Assembly (NCBI RefSeq): GCF_041381155.1
Contig: NC_091136.1
Span: forward strand, 48,226,284-48,290,283
Direction: 5' to 3'
DNA length: 64,000 nt
DNA from: Argopecten irradians
Lineage: Eukaryota > Mollusca > Bivalvia > Pectinida > Pectinidae
The translations under genes were made by a program, and so were the position numbers. Each line of letters begins with the position of its first letter. Within the stretch, counting starts at the first letter, position 1. The notes below the pieces were generated by a model. It was not told the DNA's origin, ran no database searches, and saw only the letters and a list, made by a program, of their open reading frames with translations. Below, in pieces: positions 46,781 through 58,340 of the stretch.

Positions 46781-46925
46781 AAGTTAAAAAGATTTCAACT
46801 TAATTTTAAAAGTGTGATTATGTTATTGTTTAACTTAAGTTGAAATCTTTTCAGCTTAAGCTGAAATCCTTTTTACTTAAGTTAAGTAACTTTTTAACTT
46901 AAGCTATTATCAGATATGTTTTAAG
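46780..46925. repeat. Cluster of AACTTAAG palindromes
   Basis: AAAGATTTCAACTTAATTTT, TTTAACTTAAGTTGAAATCT, CAGCTTAAGCTGAAAT and TTACTTAAGTTAAGTAACTT are mutually complementary, so the stretch can fold into several alternative hairpins. Confidence 0.75.
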
Positions 46926-47255
46926 TATCAAAACGGCTTGCCGTAAGTGCCACATTAAATTTTTGTGGTCATGATGTATCTTCAATATAATGCACTTGGT
47001 GACGGTTGTATTTCATTAATTTTCCCCCATGAGGACCTGGGAATCAGTTGTAGCTAGTCTAATAAACAAAGATATATAAGGTCTACTATCAGATACTATT
47101 TATGCCCAAAAGGTTCAATGAACTAATAACATTTTCCCCCTTTAGCACCAAAATGTACGGTTTCGGGGAGATAACTCTTACAGCTGATCACGATCAGTGG
47201 TGGCGCACCTGTTACCGGAAGTAAGACCTGCGAGCAAGGTAAAAAGTTTTGGATA

Positions 47256-47279
47256 ATGGCGACTTTGTCAACAAGCTGA
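47256..47279 (+). other. Upstream ORF 1 of the FAM89-family gene
   Basis: ATG GCG ACT TTG TCA ACA AGC TGA encodes seven residues. It overlaps the YY1-like site. Functional only if transcription starts before it. Confidence 0.4.
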
Positions 47280-47305
47280 CAGCTGTGAGAAAGCAACAGA
47301 GCGAC

Positions 47306-47317
47306 ATGAATTACTAG
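47306..47317 (+). other. Upstream ORF 2 of the FAM89-family gene
   Basis: ATG AAT TAC TAG, three codons, 41 bases before the main start codon. Confidence 0.4.
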
Positions 47318-47357
47318 GGAGAATACAAACTATAGTTTTCTGTCCATTACTGACAGG

Positions 47358-50300
47358 ATGGCTGAACTTCCAGGCCTACCACCCCTTCCTAAATGTTTTA
47401 GCGATGTAGTCAACATAAATCCATCGCTTTCAAGTTTTGAAGAAAAAGAAGAGGAATCCACGTTGGGTGGGAGCATCAGTGACACTGAATTTTCCAGTCT
47501 GTCCAGCCCTATGAGTCAGCCAGATGGCGGGGATGGCGTTCTTATATATAGCAGAAACAGTGATACAGATCATGACCTACAATGTAATGCGTCGTCTACC
47601 GGGTCCAATGTCGATTCGGCAGTCCAGTCACCGGAAGATCAGCCAAGTAGCAGCGAGGAAATGTCTCCTTTCGTAAAGCTTAACACAGCCTTGTCAACTT
47701 TAAAGAATGAGATGGTAATATTAATAAAGTCATTTACATAATACAGTGATATTTTCAAATTATGATAACATTATTAATATATTGTATACCATATGTATAA
47801 AAGAAGAGGAGAAAATGTAGTAGCCAGACTGGGATTTGAACGTGGGACCTCCGAACACTAGTCGGATGCTCAACTAATTGAGCTACCTGGTTACTGATGA
47901 TTGACTCAGTCAAGTTCCGCTATACTCCTGGTTAATTATTTCCTCCTTTCTCCAATTACTTTCGTCCGAAGACCTAGGACCCAACACACAAGTTTGCATA
48001 TATTCCCAGTAAAACATACTCCAATGCTTGAGATGGGTTGGCAAGCTAACCAATTTTGTATAGCCAGATCGGGATTGGAATCGAAGACCTCCGAACACTA
48101 ACCAAATGCTCTAATGATTGAGCTACCTGATGATCGACCCAGTCACATATATGAAACAACAGAGGAGAAAATGTTGCGACTAGCTGTATAGACTGGGACA
48201 CCCTAGTTGAATGCTCTACCTATTCTACTACCTAGCCACTGATGATCGACCCAGCCCAATCCGGGCGGCTACACTCCTCCTTTCTCACAGTCTTTGCCCT
48301 CGTAGATACACAAGACCCTTATTCTACTATTATGATCGAGCCAGTCCAGTTATAAGATTACAATATTTTTTGTATGGTCAGTTTGATAAGGTTATTAGGT
48401 GTAGTGGAAAAACATGCTACTTAAGTAGAAAATGCACAGCCAGACCAGGGTTCTGAACACTAAGTGAATACTCTATAGTAAGCTAATTTATTACCAGCGA
48501 TTGATCTGATCCAGAACCATAACACCCCCATTTTTAGTGTGCCTGAAGACTTAACACACAATCCATGCCTAGGTAGCGGTGATCACTAATAAAATGGGCT
48601 GGCAGGAATCGCCAGATGCATTCAAGCGTGAGCTGCAGACCGCTCACTCCAGCAAAGGGTTTGACTCCAACACGGGGCGATGTCTGTCGGGTTTGTTGTC
48701 CCCACGATGGTACGGTTGCAATTAATTTTTTGTTTTCCCATGTGGTTTTTTCTCCACCATTAGACAAGAACAGGTGTCAGAGCATTCTCCACTCCCGGGG
48801 ACTGGGCAGATAACTGATATTCTATATGTTTCTAACTAAATTGTATTTTATTGCATGCTTATAGATATACAGTAAAACCCTTATAACTCGAACAGCAGAG
48901 GACAAGATCAATAGTTCAAGGAATACAGGGTATTGGACTCGTCCAAGGTTGGTCATGATCGACATTCAAAATGTCTGGTCTCAAACTATGACAAACAATG
49001 CACGGCAATGATATTTTAATTACACTATCTTTCAGCATTTAGGATTTCTTTATTCAAGGGTTTTATTGGTAGCAATATCAAGTTGAAAAAAAAAATTTAT
49101 AACATAAATTAAGCGTTTGAAAATACTTACGAGAAAGCCCTTAATCAAAAGTCATTCACAGCAGAATACATGATCGTCACCTAGGTCAATGTACATACCT
49201 AATCATCACAAATCTGAATTTAAAACATTTTCAAAGTACATACTCACAATAAAGTTATCAATCAGTATAATTACGGACATAAGAAACGATATCTGTAGAT
49301 GTTTATTTTGTAAAAGCGTTAGGTTACATGTGTTCACGAGTAAAGTTACAAAATACAATATACGGGAAAAGATATGGAACGCACTGATAAAATGTACTTT
49401 GCATATCGTTTTATATCGTTTACATCTTTCAATAAATAACATTGTGTTAGCCTGTCGAATGAAAACAACAAGGAATTTTTTTATAAAATGAACTTATGTA
49501 ACTAGGCGAACGACAGAAATATATTCAGCCTCTTTTGTCATTTCACAATGCGTACTTTCTATTAACACAGATCAACAACTTCCATAAAACCAGCAGATAT
49601 ATTTCCATGAAACTTCATAGACACATTGTTCTTATGGTCTAGTAGTGCCTTTTGCTATTTTAAGGTTTTCATTTTTGCACTTTTTCCGTAACCATGGAAA
49701 CATTGCTGAAAATATCATATTTTTGTACCAGGTTCGTTTCCACAGCATAACTGGAAAACCGGTTGAGATATATGCACGGAACTCCATAGGCACATTAGTC
49801 TTATGGTCTAGTAGTGCCTTTTGCTATTTTAAGGTTTTCACTTTTTGTACTTTTTTCTGTAACCATGGAAACATTGCTGAAAATGGCAGATTTTTGTGTA
49901 AGAATCGTTTCTGGAGCACAACTCTAAAACCAGCAGAGCTATTTCCATGAAACTTCATAGACACATTGTTCTTATGGTCTAGTAGTGCCTTTTGCTATTT
50001 TAAGGTTTTCATTTTTGCACTTTTTCCGTAACCATGGAAACATTGCTGAAAATATCATATTTTTGTACCAGGTTCGTTTCCACAGCATAACTGGAAAACC
50101 GGTTGAGATATATGCACGGAACTCCATAGGCACATTAGTCTTATGGTCTAGTAGTGCCTTTTGCTATTTTAAGGTTTTCACTTTTTGTACTTTTTTCTGT
50201 AACCATGTAAACATTGCTGAAAATGGCATATTTTTGTGTAAGAATCGTTTCTGGAGCACAACTCTAAAACCAGCAGAGATATTTTCATGAAACTTCATAG

Positions 50301-52533
50301 ACACATTGTTCTTATGGTCTAGTAGTGCCTTTTGCTATTTTTAGGTTTTCACTTTTTGTGCTTTTTTCTTTAACCATAGAAACATTGCTGAAAATATCAT
50401 ATTTTTGTGTAAGAATCGTTTCCGGAGCACAACTCTAAAACCAGCAGAGATATTTCCACAAAACTTCATAGACACATTCTTTTTATGGTTTAGTAGTACC
50501 TTTTGCTATTTTTAGGTTTTCATTTTTTGCACTTTTTCCGTTACCATGGAAACATTGCTGAAAATATCATGGTAAATGATAAATGTTACTTTGCAAAACT
50601 CCACCCATCTTTGTGTATATAGTCTAATATAAATGTCAAGGCTGTATACCTGCTTTAAAAATTGCAGCCCCGCTATACTTGAATTATACTCCATCTTTCT
50701 TTAGCTCAACTTCCTTTTTCCTGTTTTTTTTTCATACACATAAGTCTCCACAATCAAACTTACTTCAGCTTTGATATCTCCATAGGCGGGGGATCTGAAT
50801 GACTATGTCCTTGTCGTATTTACAGATTATGACGAAGGAAACATCAATAATTTAATGCCTTTTCTGAAATGTTCAAATAAAGTTACGATTGTGTAGGTAG
50901 GTAATAATGACACTGTTTATCCCTTAATTAGCTAAAGGTTTGATACGCCACCTGTATAAACACAAGATCGTGAGCAATTATCTATGTCGGTCGGTGCAGT
51001 CAGGTGTGACACAGGTAAAAAAATCTCAAAGGCCGAACACCTGTTCGACAAATACATAGGTAAATACTATGTATTTGATAAAACAATGACATAATTCTGT
51101 TCGGAGAATGAGGGGTATTAGACGAAAAGCTGTTATAGCTATCCAGGGTTTGTTACATAGATTATATAGGGACATGGTTTAGACCATACGACCAGTTTGA
51201 CGTATAGGGGGTATTCGAGGAATCCGGGTTCGAGTTAGATGGGTTTATATACTGTATATGTTACAGTTGAACTGGTGGTGGTTTATAATTATATATGTAC
51301 TATATTAGGTTACAGAGATGCCTGCTCTCATAACATGAGAGCTGACTGGTCAGCCGTTTTTTTTTTATCGGAAGTTATTTTGCTGACTGTTGACTCTCAT
51401 TTCCGAAGGCTTATTTCTTTGATGCAGCTTCCAATGTCAGATGAATTAAGGTGGAAGGAAAAATGCAATAATTATTATTAAAATATCAATATTTATAGCT
51501 CTCACAGTGATAACATTGATGTATGCTTACAGTTTAGGTATCAATTATAGTTATCCCATTTATCTAGTAAAACCTTAACTTGAGGCCTCATAAAATAGCA
51601 TTTTAGCGGATTAGATATGATGAATCCTTTCCGTAACATTTTGACATGACTATCTAAATATGATTTAAACGTTTTATATTGTCACAATCCAAACTTTGAA
51701 AATGTTACCCTCAGCATCAGGTAAATGGCCTATCGGAAGTTAGAGGTTAGACACAACGTAATGTTCCAAAAGTGTCTCGTCGTGCTATACCTCTAAAATT
51801 GTTGAGTACGGAGATGCCATGCACAATACCCAGTAATCTGCATGGGAAATGTATGTAACATCGTACCGATGCACTATCAGCGGGTGCTGAAAAGTAAATG
51901 GAGGGATTACCTATACATACATACATGGCCAGGTTAATATGTCTCATTGCTAAGAATATGACTAATGAAATATGCTTGAAACAGGGTTTGATAACAGGCT
52001 CCAAGTTTTAGTATAGCTGAATAATGATTGCCTGGCCAAATTGGTGTTTGAACCCGGGACCTTCCGAATGAAATGTTATTGAAATGTAACATGAAATACT
52101 GTCGTTATTTAGGTGTGAATCTATCGGTTTTTGATCATTACTACTGATCAAAGGTTAACATGTCAGATGACTGACCCAGTCCAGGTCCCACAACAACTTT
52201 TAAATTAATCCTTATCCATTGAAGTTGTTTTGTCTTCAGGCTGGTCTAAGAGAACTAGATGTATCACTGCTGTGCCAGCTTTGGTCATTGAATGATGCTA
52301 TTCAAGAGTATAAAGTTGCTGTACAAGATCGGTACTCAGAGACTAACTCGGAATACTCCTGGGGAATGAACAGTCGCACCAGTAGTATTGGAAGCTTTGA
52401 CGACTATGATTGGAATGCCGACATCTACCTGAAACCTGATGGCTATGTGGACAGCTCTCTTCATGGTAGTACATCCAGTCTTCTTCAACAGATCAACGAA
52501 CTCAAAGAACGTGCCGAATCAGAATTCATTTGA
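47358..52533 (+). CDS. FAM89: FAM89 / LRAP25-family adaptor protein, two coding exons
   Basis: Exons 47358-47714 (119 residues) and 52240-52533 (97 residues plus stop) join in phase 0 with AG/GT borders, giving 216 residues. The N-terminus MAELPGLPPLPKCFSDVVNI matches the GLPPLP start of FAM89 proteins. The core LNTALSTLKNEM joins AGLRELDVSLLCQLWSLNDA and IQEYK, almost the vertebrate FAM89A/B core (LRKEM.GLRQLDMSLLCQLW.L.ESIQDYK). The vertebrate FAM89B product (LRAP25) is a leucine-repeat adaptor linking MRCK and LIMK1 in lamellipodial actin control; whether the mollusc protein does this is unknown. The intron falls just before the invariant GLR, and the C-terminus is Ser/Asp/Tyr-rich with a final helix-like LLQQINELKERAESEF. 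The acidic Ser-rich segment between start and core looks disordered. FAM89A versus FAM89B cannot be decided; invertebrates probably have one ancestor gene. Confidence 0.92.
47815..48545 (-). repeat. Cluster of about four tRNA-like SINE units, minus orientation
   Basis: On the minus strand the best unit carries an A box (TAGCTCAATTAG, complement of 47874-47885) and B box (GTTCAAATCC, complement of 47832-47841) around GAGCATCCGACTAGTGTTCG. Related heads occur near 48061-48130, 48181-48235 and 48437-48515, each followed (on the + strand) by GATGATCGACCCAGTC-like and CTCCTCCTTTCTC-like body sequence. The heads keep a tRNA-like form but have decayed anticodon regions, so they are not called tRNA genes. 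Confidence 0.75.
48870..51254. mobile_element. Candidate pogo-like element containing a tandem repeat (about 2.4 kb)
   Basis: Left CAGTAAAACCCTTATAACTC then GAAC; right GTTCGAGTTAGATGGGTTTA then TATACTG: imperfect inverted ends sharing CAGTA, AAACCC and TAACTCGAAC. TA flanks both ends (48868-48869, 51255-51256). No transposase frame is seen. It encloses the 170-bp repeats at 49560-50575. Confidence 0.55.
49560..50575. repeat. 170-bp tandem repeat organised as 340-bp dimers
   Basis: CTTATGGTCTAGTAGTGCCT recurs at 49631, 49800, 49971, 50140, 50311 and (diverged) 50480, spacing 169/171/169/171/169. Odd and even units differ consistently (for example ACCAGGTTCGTTTCCACAGC versus AGAATCGTTTCTGGAGCACA), so the first four units form two dimers. 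Six units are present, the last incomplete. Frames of 101 codons at 49645 and 49985 are repeat by-products. Confidence 0.93.
52022..52195 (-). repeat. SINE fragment next to the FAM89 splice acceptor
   Basis: TGTTTGAACCCGGGACC is a good antisense B box (GGGTTCAAACA on the minus strand), and GACTGACCCAGTCCAGGTCC matches the body of the units at 47815-48545. It ends about 45 bp before the exon at 52240. Confidence 0.65.
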
Positions 52534-55030
52534 TTTTTTTGTATATATAGTTGGTATAAATTCAACATCTAATTTTGATATGTTTTTTGGAGATTCATTG
52601 TTGAGGTAAAGGGTTTGAATATAGCTGTGTTAAGATGGACTTAGAGGTACGTGTCATAGGGTGTCAATCAAAAAGGTACCGTAATCTTGTATTTTTTCAT
52701 AGGAGAAAATTATGTTAAAATTACATTTTTAAACTTCAATATTTTCTAAAAGTATGCTACAGCCTGTAAAAAAGCCCTGTTGTAGGAATTGAAACACTTA
52801 TATCATTTTGAATTATTGTATCAAATTCAATGTGGTCATATTAAAATCGCATTTCCATAAAAGTGACATTCTAAAAATCTTTTAGTGCAAGTTGATGGGT
52901 TTTTTGTTTGTGTTTAAAAAAAAAAATTAAATTCAATAATGTAATGTACTACATTGTAGAGACTTTTTGGTGTGGTGATATGAAGGCGAATCTGTCTAAT
53001 AACTTTTTTGCCCTTTTGATTTTGACCTTTTAATGTATACAGTATGTATACTATATAAGACATTTGTTGTAGATTTAATCATAGCAGGTACTTAAATGTA
53101 TATAATTACATAATTGTGTAATGCATGTCATTTATTTATTTACCAAAAAATAACTTTGTCCTTTGTCATCTTTTTATTAATCTTTGTTTTGATTACTTTC
53201 TGATGAAGACCTGTTCGGTTTCTAATAAACTGAACAATATACGTACATCACTTTGTATTGTACATTGTCAAGTCTTGCCTCTTAATGCTGAACAATTTTA
53301 CTTGTATGTCTCAATAGTGTCATATTGTAATTTCGTATCTAATTATTCATTAACAAAACTTTGCGAGTAAGTTAAGTACTCAATTCAATTTTTGTTATAA
53401 GACTTTAATGTCTCTACTCGCCTGTCATTTCTCTTTAATTTTAATATCGGGCTTTAATTTGCTACTTTAAAGTTTGATGAAGAGAACATGATATGCTTTG
53501 ATCAAAGAAATTAAAGGCACACACACTTTGTTTATGGAGGGCAGATTATGGTAACATAGTATAAGAAGTTGGTACTCTGGATAAATTTGAGGAAGAAAAC
53601 AGGGAATTTTGGTTGTTTGTTCTAGAGTTTTGTCACTACTAAATTTGAATTTGGCAATCCAAGTATACCTTTAGCAAGTAATAGCGGATCGTTTGTGTTT
53701 TACGGTTGAATTTTTTAAAGAAGTTTAGGGAAATTGGAATACATGTATACTTTCAGAAGAAGTTTAAGGGTAATTGAGTTATTGAACAGGGTAATATACA
53801 TTCCCTATATGTTACAGTGCAGGGCAAGCTGATACTCCAAAGTTGGATATAGTTTTTGTTGGACTATAGTGTTATATACATTCTATATTATCATTTATGA
53901 ATATATATATATATATATATACAATATTATATTTTTAACCAATAGTTAAAGTATTTTGTTTCCTAAACACTTTATTTGTGATTTGTACATAGCGATAACG
54001 GTAGGTTCTGAGATGAAATTGATAATATTGGACAACTCGCTGTTTTTATTATCATGCACTGTTAAGGTTGATCTCACAGTCAAAGATATATTGTACACTG
54101 ATTTATACTGTATAGCCAGTAATTTTCACGGGAATAATATTATTGAAATTTGTGGGACTGCTGTGACTGGAAATTCATATATGTGGTATGATAAATGACG
54201 AGTAATTTACTGTGAATCATGCTTCAATCATTATGCCTGATTGAAAAATTTCAAGTCGTTAAGATTAACTTTTTTTTTAAAGTCAAAGGGTGAAATGTTC
54301 GTCTTGTGAAAGTAATGGCTATATGGGAATTAGGAAGCTTTTATTGATAGATTTAGTGCTGTTTGTCACCTTACAAGTTTGCAGTAGACTTTGAAAATGT
54401 TCATAATTTCACTTAGGTGCTTTGAAGGTCCATTGATAATTAATTTGGTACTACAGGTCCAGGTGCACTGAGTTGATTAATTAGGTGATGTAAGACATCA
54501 GAATTTTTTTTTTGTGAATAAGAATAAAGTTAGGTCAAACCTAAAGATTAGTTTTATGTTTCATTGCTATTTCAGTACATATGAAATGAAAAGAGGGTGC
54601 TATTCCAGTGCTGCTTAGGTTAGATTAAAAATAGATTTAGTGCTATTTGTTCTGTATAACAAAAATTTAACTGAATTCTATGTGTGCAAAACAAATTTAA
54701 TTAAGTGATATTAAATTTCAGTGCTATCTGTGTAAATATGTACATTATATGACTAACTAGTGCAGACTAATATGGGTACACAAGAGATGGGGTACTTATA
54801 GGGTGTTCTGTATTTGAAATTTTAGAGTTATTTGCCCTTTTATGTAGGTACATATTAAATGTCATGTCATGTTTTTGTAACCAAAACATCATTTTCACTG
54901 AAAACGATGCAATTTTTACACATAAAATAATGAAAGGGAAATAACACTGTATTATACAAAGACAGAATATGTAGGTTAAATAAGTTCTCTCAAGTTTCAT
55001 TTGATTAGTGTGGGGTCTGTGTTGGGTACA
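52534..55030 (+). other. FAM89-family 3' UTR and downstream AT-rich sequence
   Basis: Non-coding after TGA. No AATAAA is unambiguous within the first 500 bp; candidate polyadenylation signals occur farther on, including one at 56867-56872. Frames at 53125, 53956 and 54767 (minus) are short, AT-driven and not recognised. Confidence 0.45.
53901..53921. repeat. (AT)n microsatellite
   Basis: Ten AT units plus A. Confidence 0.9.
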
Positions 55031-56477
55031 CAGGGGTGTACAATTCCACTAGCCCGACGTCCGGGGCTAGTGAATTTCAGGTCAGGGCTAGTGGCTTCAC
55101 GATCATTACTAGCCCGTGGGCTAGTGGAAATTTCCTGATAACAATTTATCTTTACATTGAAATTTAGTTGTAAATCAGCAGTTTAGCCTTTTATTGGTGT
55201 TCAGAATTCTACTAGCAGTAAATGTGTGGTCAAAACTGAAGCGAAAATATCAAGAATGTAGTTTTACAACCACAGATGGTTCCCAAACGTAAATAACATT
55301 TTTCATCTAGGTGCATCAAACGCTTTGTTATGTAATTGGTAAAAGTTAAGCGCTTGAGTGACCCAGATGGCCATGTGTTTGCCGATGTTGTTGACAGACA
55401 GGGAACGGGAAAATCTTGATTTCTAGACTCTAGATAAAAATTAATTATGAAGTGACTGTTATATTATTTAGCATCACTATCATTTTCGTGTTATAAATTT
55501 AAGTATATGAGGGTTGGATTCAAAAAGTACTACTGCTGTGAGATGGATAGAGGATCGTTTTGAAGTATAAAATAATGGTAATTTTTAGTCCTGTGCACTT
55601 GCAGATCTATACATATATAGGTATGCTTAGTTAATTGACACAAATAAATTCACTAAATGTTTTTCAAGATAACTTAAATAGAATTGAAATCTTGTAAATG
55701 AAAATTAGCAGTGCAATTTAATAATCATTTACAAAATATTTTATTGTAAATTGTCAAGTTGAATTTGTGTACAGTTCTTGGAAATAATTTATATGAAATT
55801 ATGAAATTGGCAACATTTTATTCAAATCTCATGCAAATGTTGCTAAATAAAATGGAGTTTTTTTAATACTCATAAAAATAAAAATACTTATAAAAATAAG
55901 TAAGATCAGTAAAAAGTAATTTTACTTCAAGATTTTGTTACAAAAATTTCATGAATTGTACTATTTACTAAATTCTAATAAGTTCATATTACATATAAAA
56001 TGAAAACAGCAGATATTTAATACTGATTGTATTCATGTTATATTTCCTTGCTAAGCTTTAATATCAAAGTTAAACTTTAATAGATATACTGATTATGTTT
56101 TCTTTCTTTACATCTAATGATAGTTTTAAAGCAAATATTTGAGTGATATAAGAACTATAATTTCAAATCTGAAATATTTTGCATGCGATCGCATTCTTGC
56201 ATTATCAATATCGACTCAATAATGTTTTCACTATTATATGAATACCTGGTTCCTGTGAAACAATCTGTGTGATATCTTTATTAGCAGAAATGGTATTTAA
56301 CACACTGTTTAGACATGTATTTGTTCTGTACAGGTTTGTACAAAATCCAGATCGAGTAAAATGTGCATATGAAAATGAAAGAAAAATAGGGCTAGTAGAA
56401 TTCTGATCAGGGCTAGTGAAAAATTGTTGCTACTAGCCCTTGGGCTAGTGCAAAATTTTTGGAATTGTACACCCCTG
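55031..56477. mobile_element. Complete non-autonomous hAT-like element, 1447 bp
   Basis: Perfect 17-bp terminal inverted repeats CAGGGGTGTACAATTCC (55031-55047) and its complement (56461-56477) are flanked by GTACA on both sides (55026-55030, 56478-56482). CAGGGGTG is a common hAT terminus; a 5-bp duplication fits the hAT5-type group. The outer ~100 bp at each end carry several GGGCTAGT/ACTAGCCC words in both orientations, as expected of transposase subterminal binding sites. The AT-rich interior has no long frame. Confidence 0.9.
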
Positions 56478-57550
56478 GTACATGTAGACCATCAATTTAT
56501 ATCTATTTCATGTGAATCAATGTGGTTTTCATTGTCTGTTATGGGTTGCTATGGATAAATGAATAATATTTGGGTTCATGTGGATTTGGTTTGAATACAT
56601 ATGGATGTAAATGGTTAGAAAAACATGTTTAATTTAGTGTTTCACATGTAGTCTCAAAAAGATGTATGGAAAGTTTTGTTTGTGTCATTTGCAGGAAAGA
56701 TAATATTTTTCAGTATCTGCATATTGAAGAGTTTTTGAGGCATACCTTCTATTATCTATTATGTACATACATAACATCGACTTATTTTTGAGCACACAGA
56801 AGATGTTTTGATGTATTATACTGCTGTATGTAATTTGCCAGCTAGTGTATATGTAGCTTGTCCTTCAATAAAACAATGCAAGGCCCTGTGGTTTATAGGT
56901 AATTGGAAACTGAAGTTAAAGAAATTAGTTTTAAGACTATGGTACATGTGGATATCAAAATACTTGTATAGTTATTGAACAAACTGCTTGTTCTAGCTCA
57001 TATTTGTATTTCACTAATTGTATATGTTATTGATTCCTATGTGACCCTGGCCTATAATCAAATGAACAAAGCTGGTAAATGATCGACCGCAGATCATGCT
57101 TTTTGAGTGATAAGCGTGTATGATATCAAGTGGCTATTTCTCATGATGTTTTTAAACAATGCAAGTTTCTAAAAATCAAGTGGTTATGGTAGAATTGTCT
57201 ACAAACTCATGCATGCTAATTGATGTATTAATTAATTGATAATTGTACACACCTATTGTATATATAGAACAATTGTTATATCAACATTGGGGTTGCTAAC
57301 AAACAAAGGCTGTGATGTATAAAGCATTTGTAGATTTTTAATACACTAGAGAAGTTTTTGTTTTGTGAAATTTTTAATATTATTTTGAATTTTTAATTGA
57401 GACGAAGTCTTCATCAGACTTCAATTTGAAAATCAAAAGTACAAAAAACTTAGATGGATCTATATGATCTTTTTGATTTTAATTTCTGATGTAGATAGCT
57501 TTTTTCCTCAAACAAAAACATCACTAGGTTGTGATTATACAGTAATATAT
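56478..57550. other. Intergenic AT-rich sequence
   Basis: AATAAA at 56867-56872 could terminate a long FAM89 3' UTR. Near 57400 an imperfect hairpin surrounds GACGAAGTCTTCATCAGACT. No gene is recognised. Confidence 0.4.
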
Positions 57551-58340
57551 TTTTCATAACATTTGTACTGTTAAAGTGTAGCTACGAGGTAACCGTATAA
57601 ACCAAATGGTTATCACACATAACATTTGTACAGTTAAAGTGTAGCTACTAGGTAACCGTATAAACCAAATGGTTACACATAACATTTGTACAGTTAAAGT
57701 GTAGCTACTAGGTAACCGTATAAACTAAATGGTTACACATAACATTTGTACAGTTAAAGTGTAGCTACTAGGTAACCGTATAAACCAAATGGTTACACAT
57801 AACATTTGTACAGTTAAAGTGTAGCTACGAGGTAACCGTATAAACCAAATGGTTACACATAACATTTGTACTGTTAAAGTGTAGCTACTTGGTAACCGTA
57901 TAAACCAAATGGTTACACATAACATTTGTACAGTTAAAGTGTAGCTACGAGGTAACCGTATAAACCAAATGGTTACACATAACATTTGTACAGTTAAAGT
58001 GTAGCTACTAGGTAACCGTATAAACTAAATGGTTACACATAACATTTGTATAGTTAAAGTGTAGCTACGAGGTAACCGTATAAACCAAATGGTTACACAT
58101 AACATTTGTACAGTTAAAGTGTAGCTACGAGGTAACCGTATAAACCAAATGGTTACACATAACATTTGTACAGTTAAAGTGTAGCTACGAGGTAACCGTA
58201 TAAACCAAATGGTTACACATAACATTTGTACAGTTAAAGTGTAGCTACGAGGTAACCGTATAAACCAAATGGTTACACATAACATTTGTACAGTTAAAGT
58301 GTAGCTACTAGGTAACAGTATAAACCAAATGGTTACACAT
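57551..58340. repeat. 60-bp tandem repeat, 13 copies
   Basis: The unit contains ACATAACATTTGTACAGTTA, AAGTGTAGCTACGAGGTAAC and CGTATAAACCAAATGGTTAC. GGTAAC(C/A)GTA recurs at exact 60-bp steps from 57651 to 58311, with the first copy slightly longer. Copies differ at few sites (C/T before AGTTAAAG, G/T before AGGTAACC), so the array is young or homogenised. Minus-strand frames of 86 codons are repeat by-products. Confidence 0.97.

Larger units (their letters stand above)
47200..47357 (+). promoter_or_regulatory. Candidate TATA-less promoter and 5' UTR of the FAM89-family gene
   Basis: ACCGGAAGT (47214-47222) is a consensus ETS/GABP site and AATGGCGAC (47255-47263) resembles YY1; both are typical of housekeeping promoters. 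No TATA box is evident. The start of transcription cannot be placed, so whether the following small upstream ORFs are transcribed is inferred. Confidence 0.55.
47715..52239 (+). other. Single intron of the FAM89-family gene, filled with repeats
   Basis: Donor GTAATA at 47715 and acceptor TGTCTTCAG at 52231-52239. It holds a SINE cluster, a pogo-like element with a nested 170-bp tandem repeat, and a further SINE just before the acceptor. Confidence 0.85.

Noticed and set aside
47819..47890. Possible tRNA gene on the minus strand
   Set aside because: A and B boxes are present, but the unit recurs with decayed copies and a common body, so a SINE head is the better explanation.
49645..50290. Two 101-codon frames beginning MPFAILRFSF
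   Set aside because: They are the 340-bp dimer translated twice; no coding evidence.
57725..58285. Two minus-strand frames of 86 codons repeating MLCVTIWFIR
   Set aside because: By-product of the 60-bp tandem unit.
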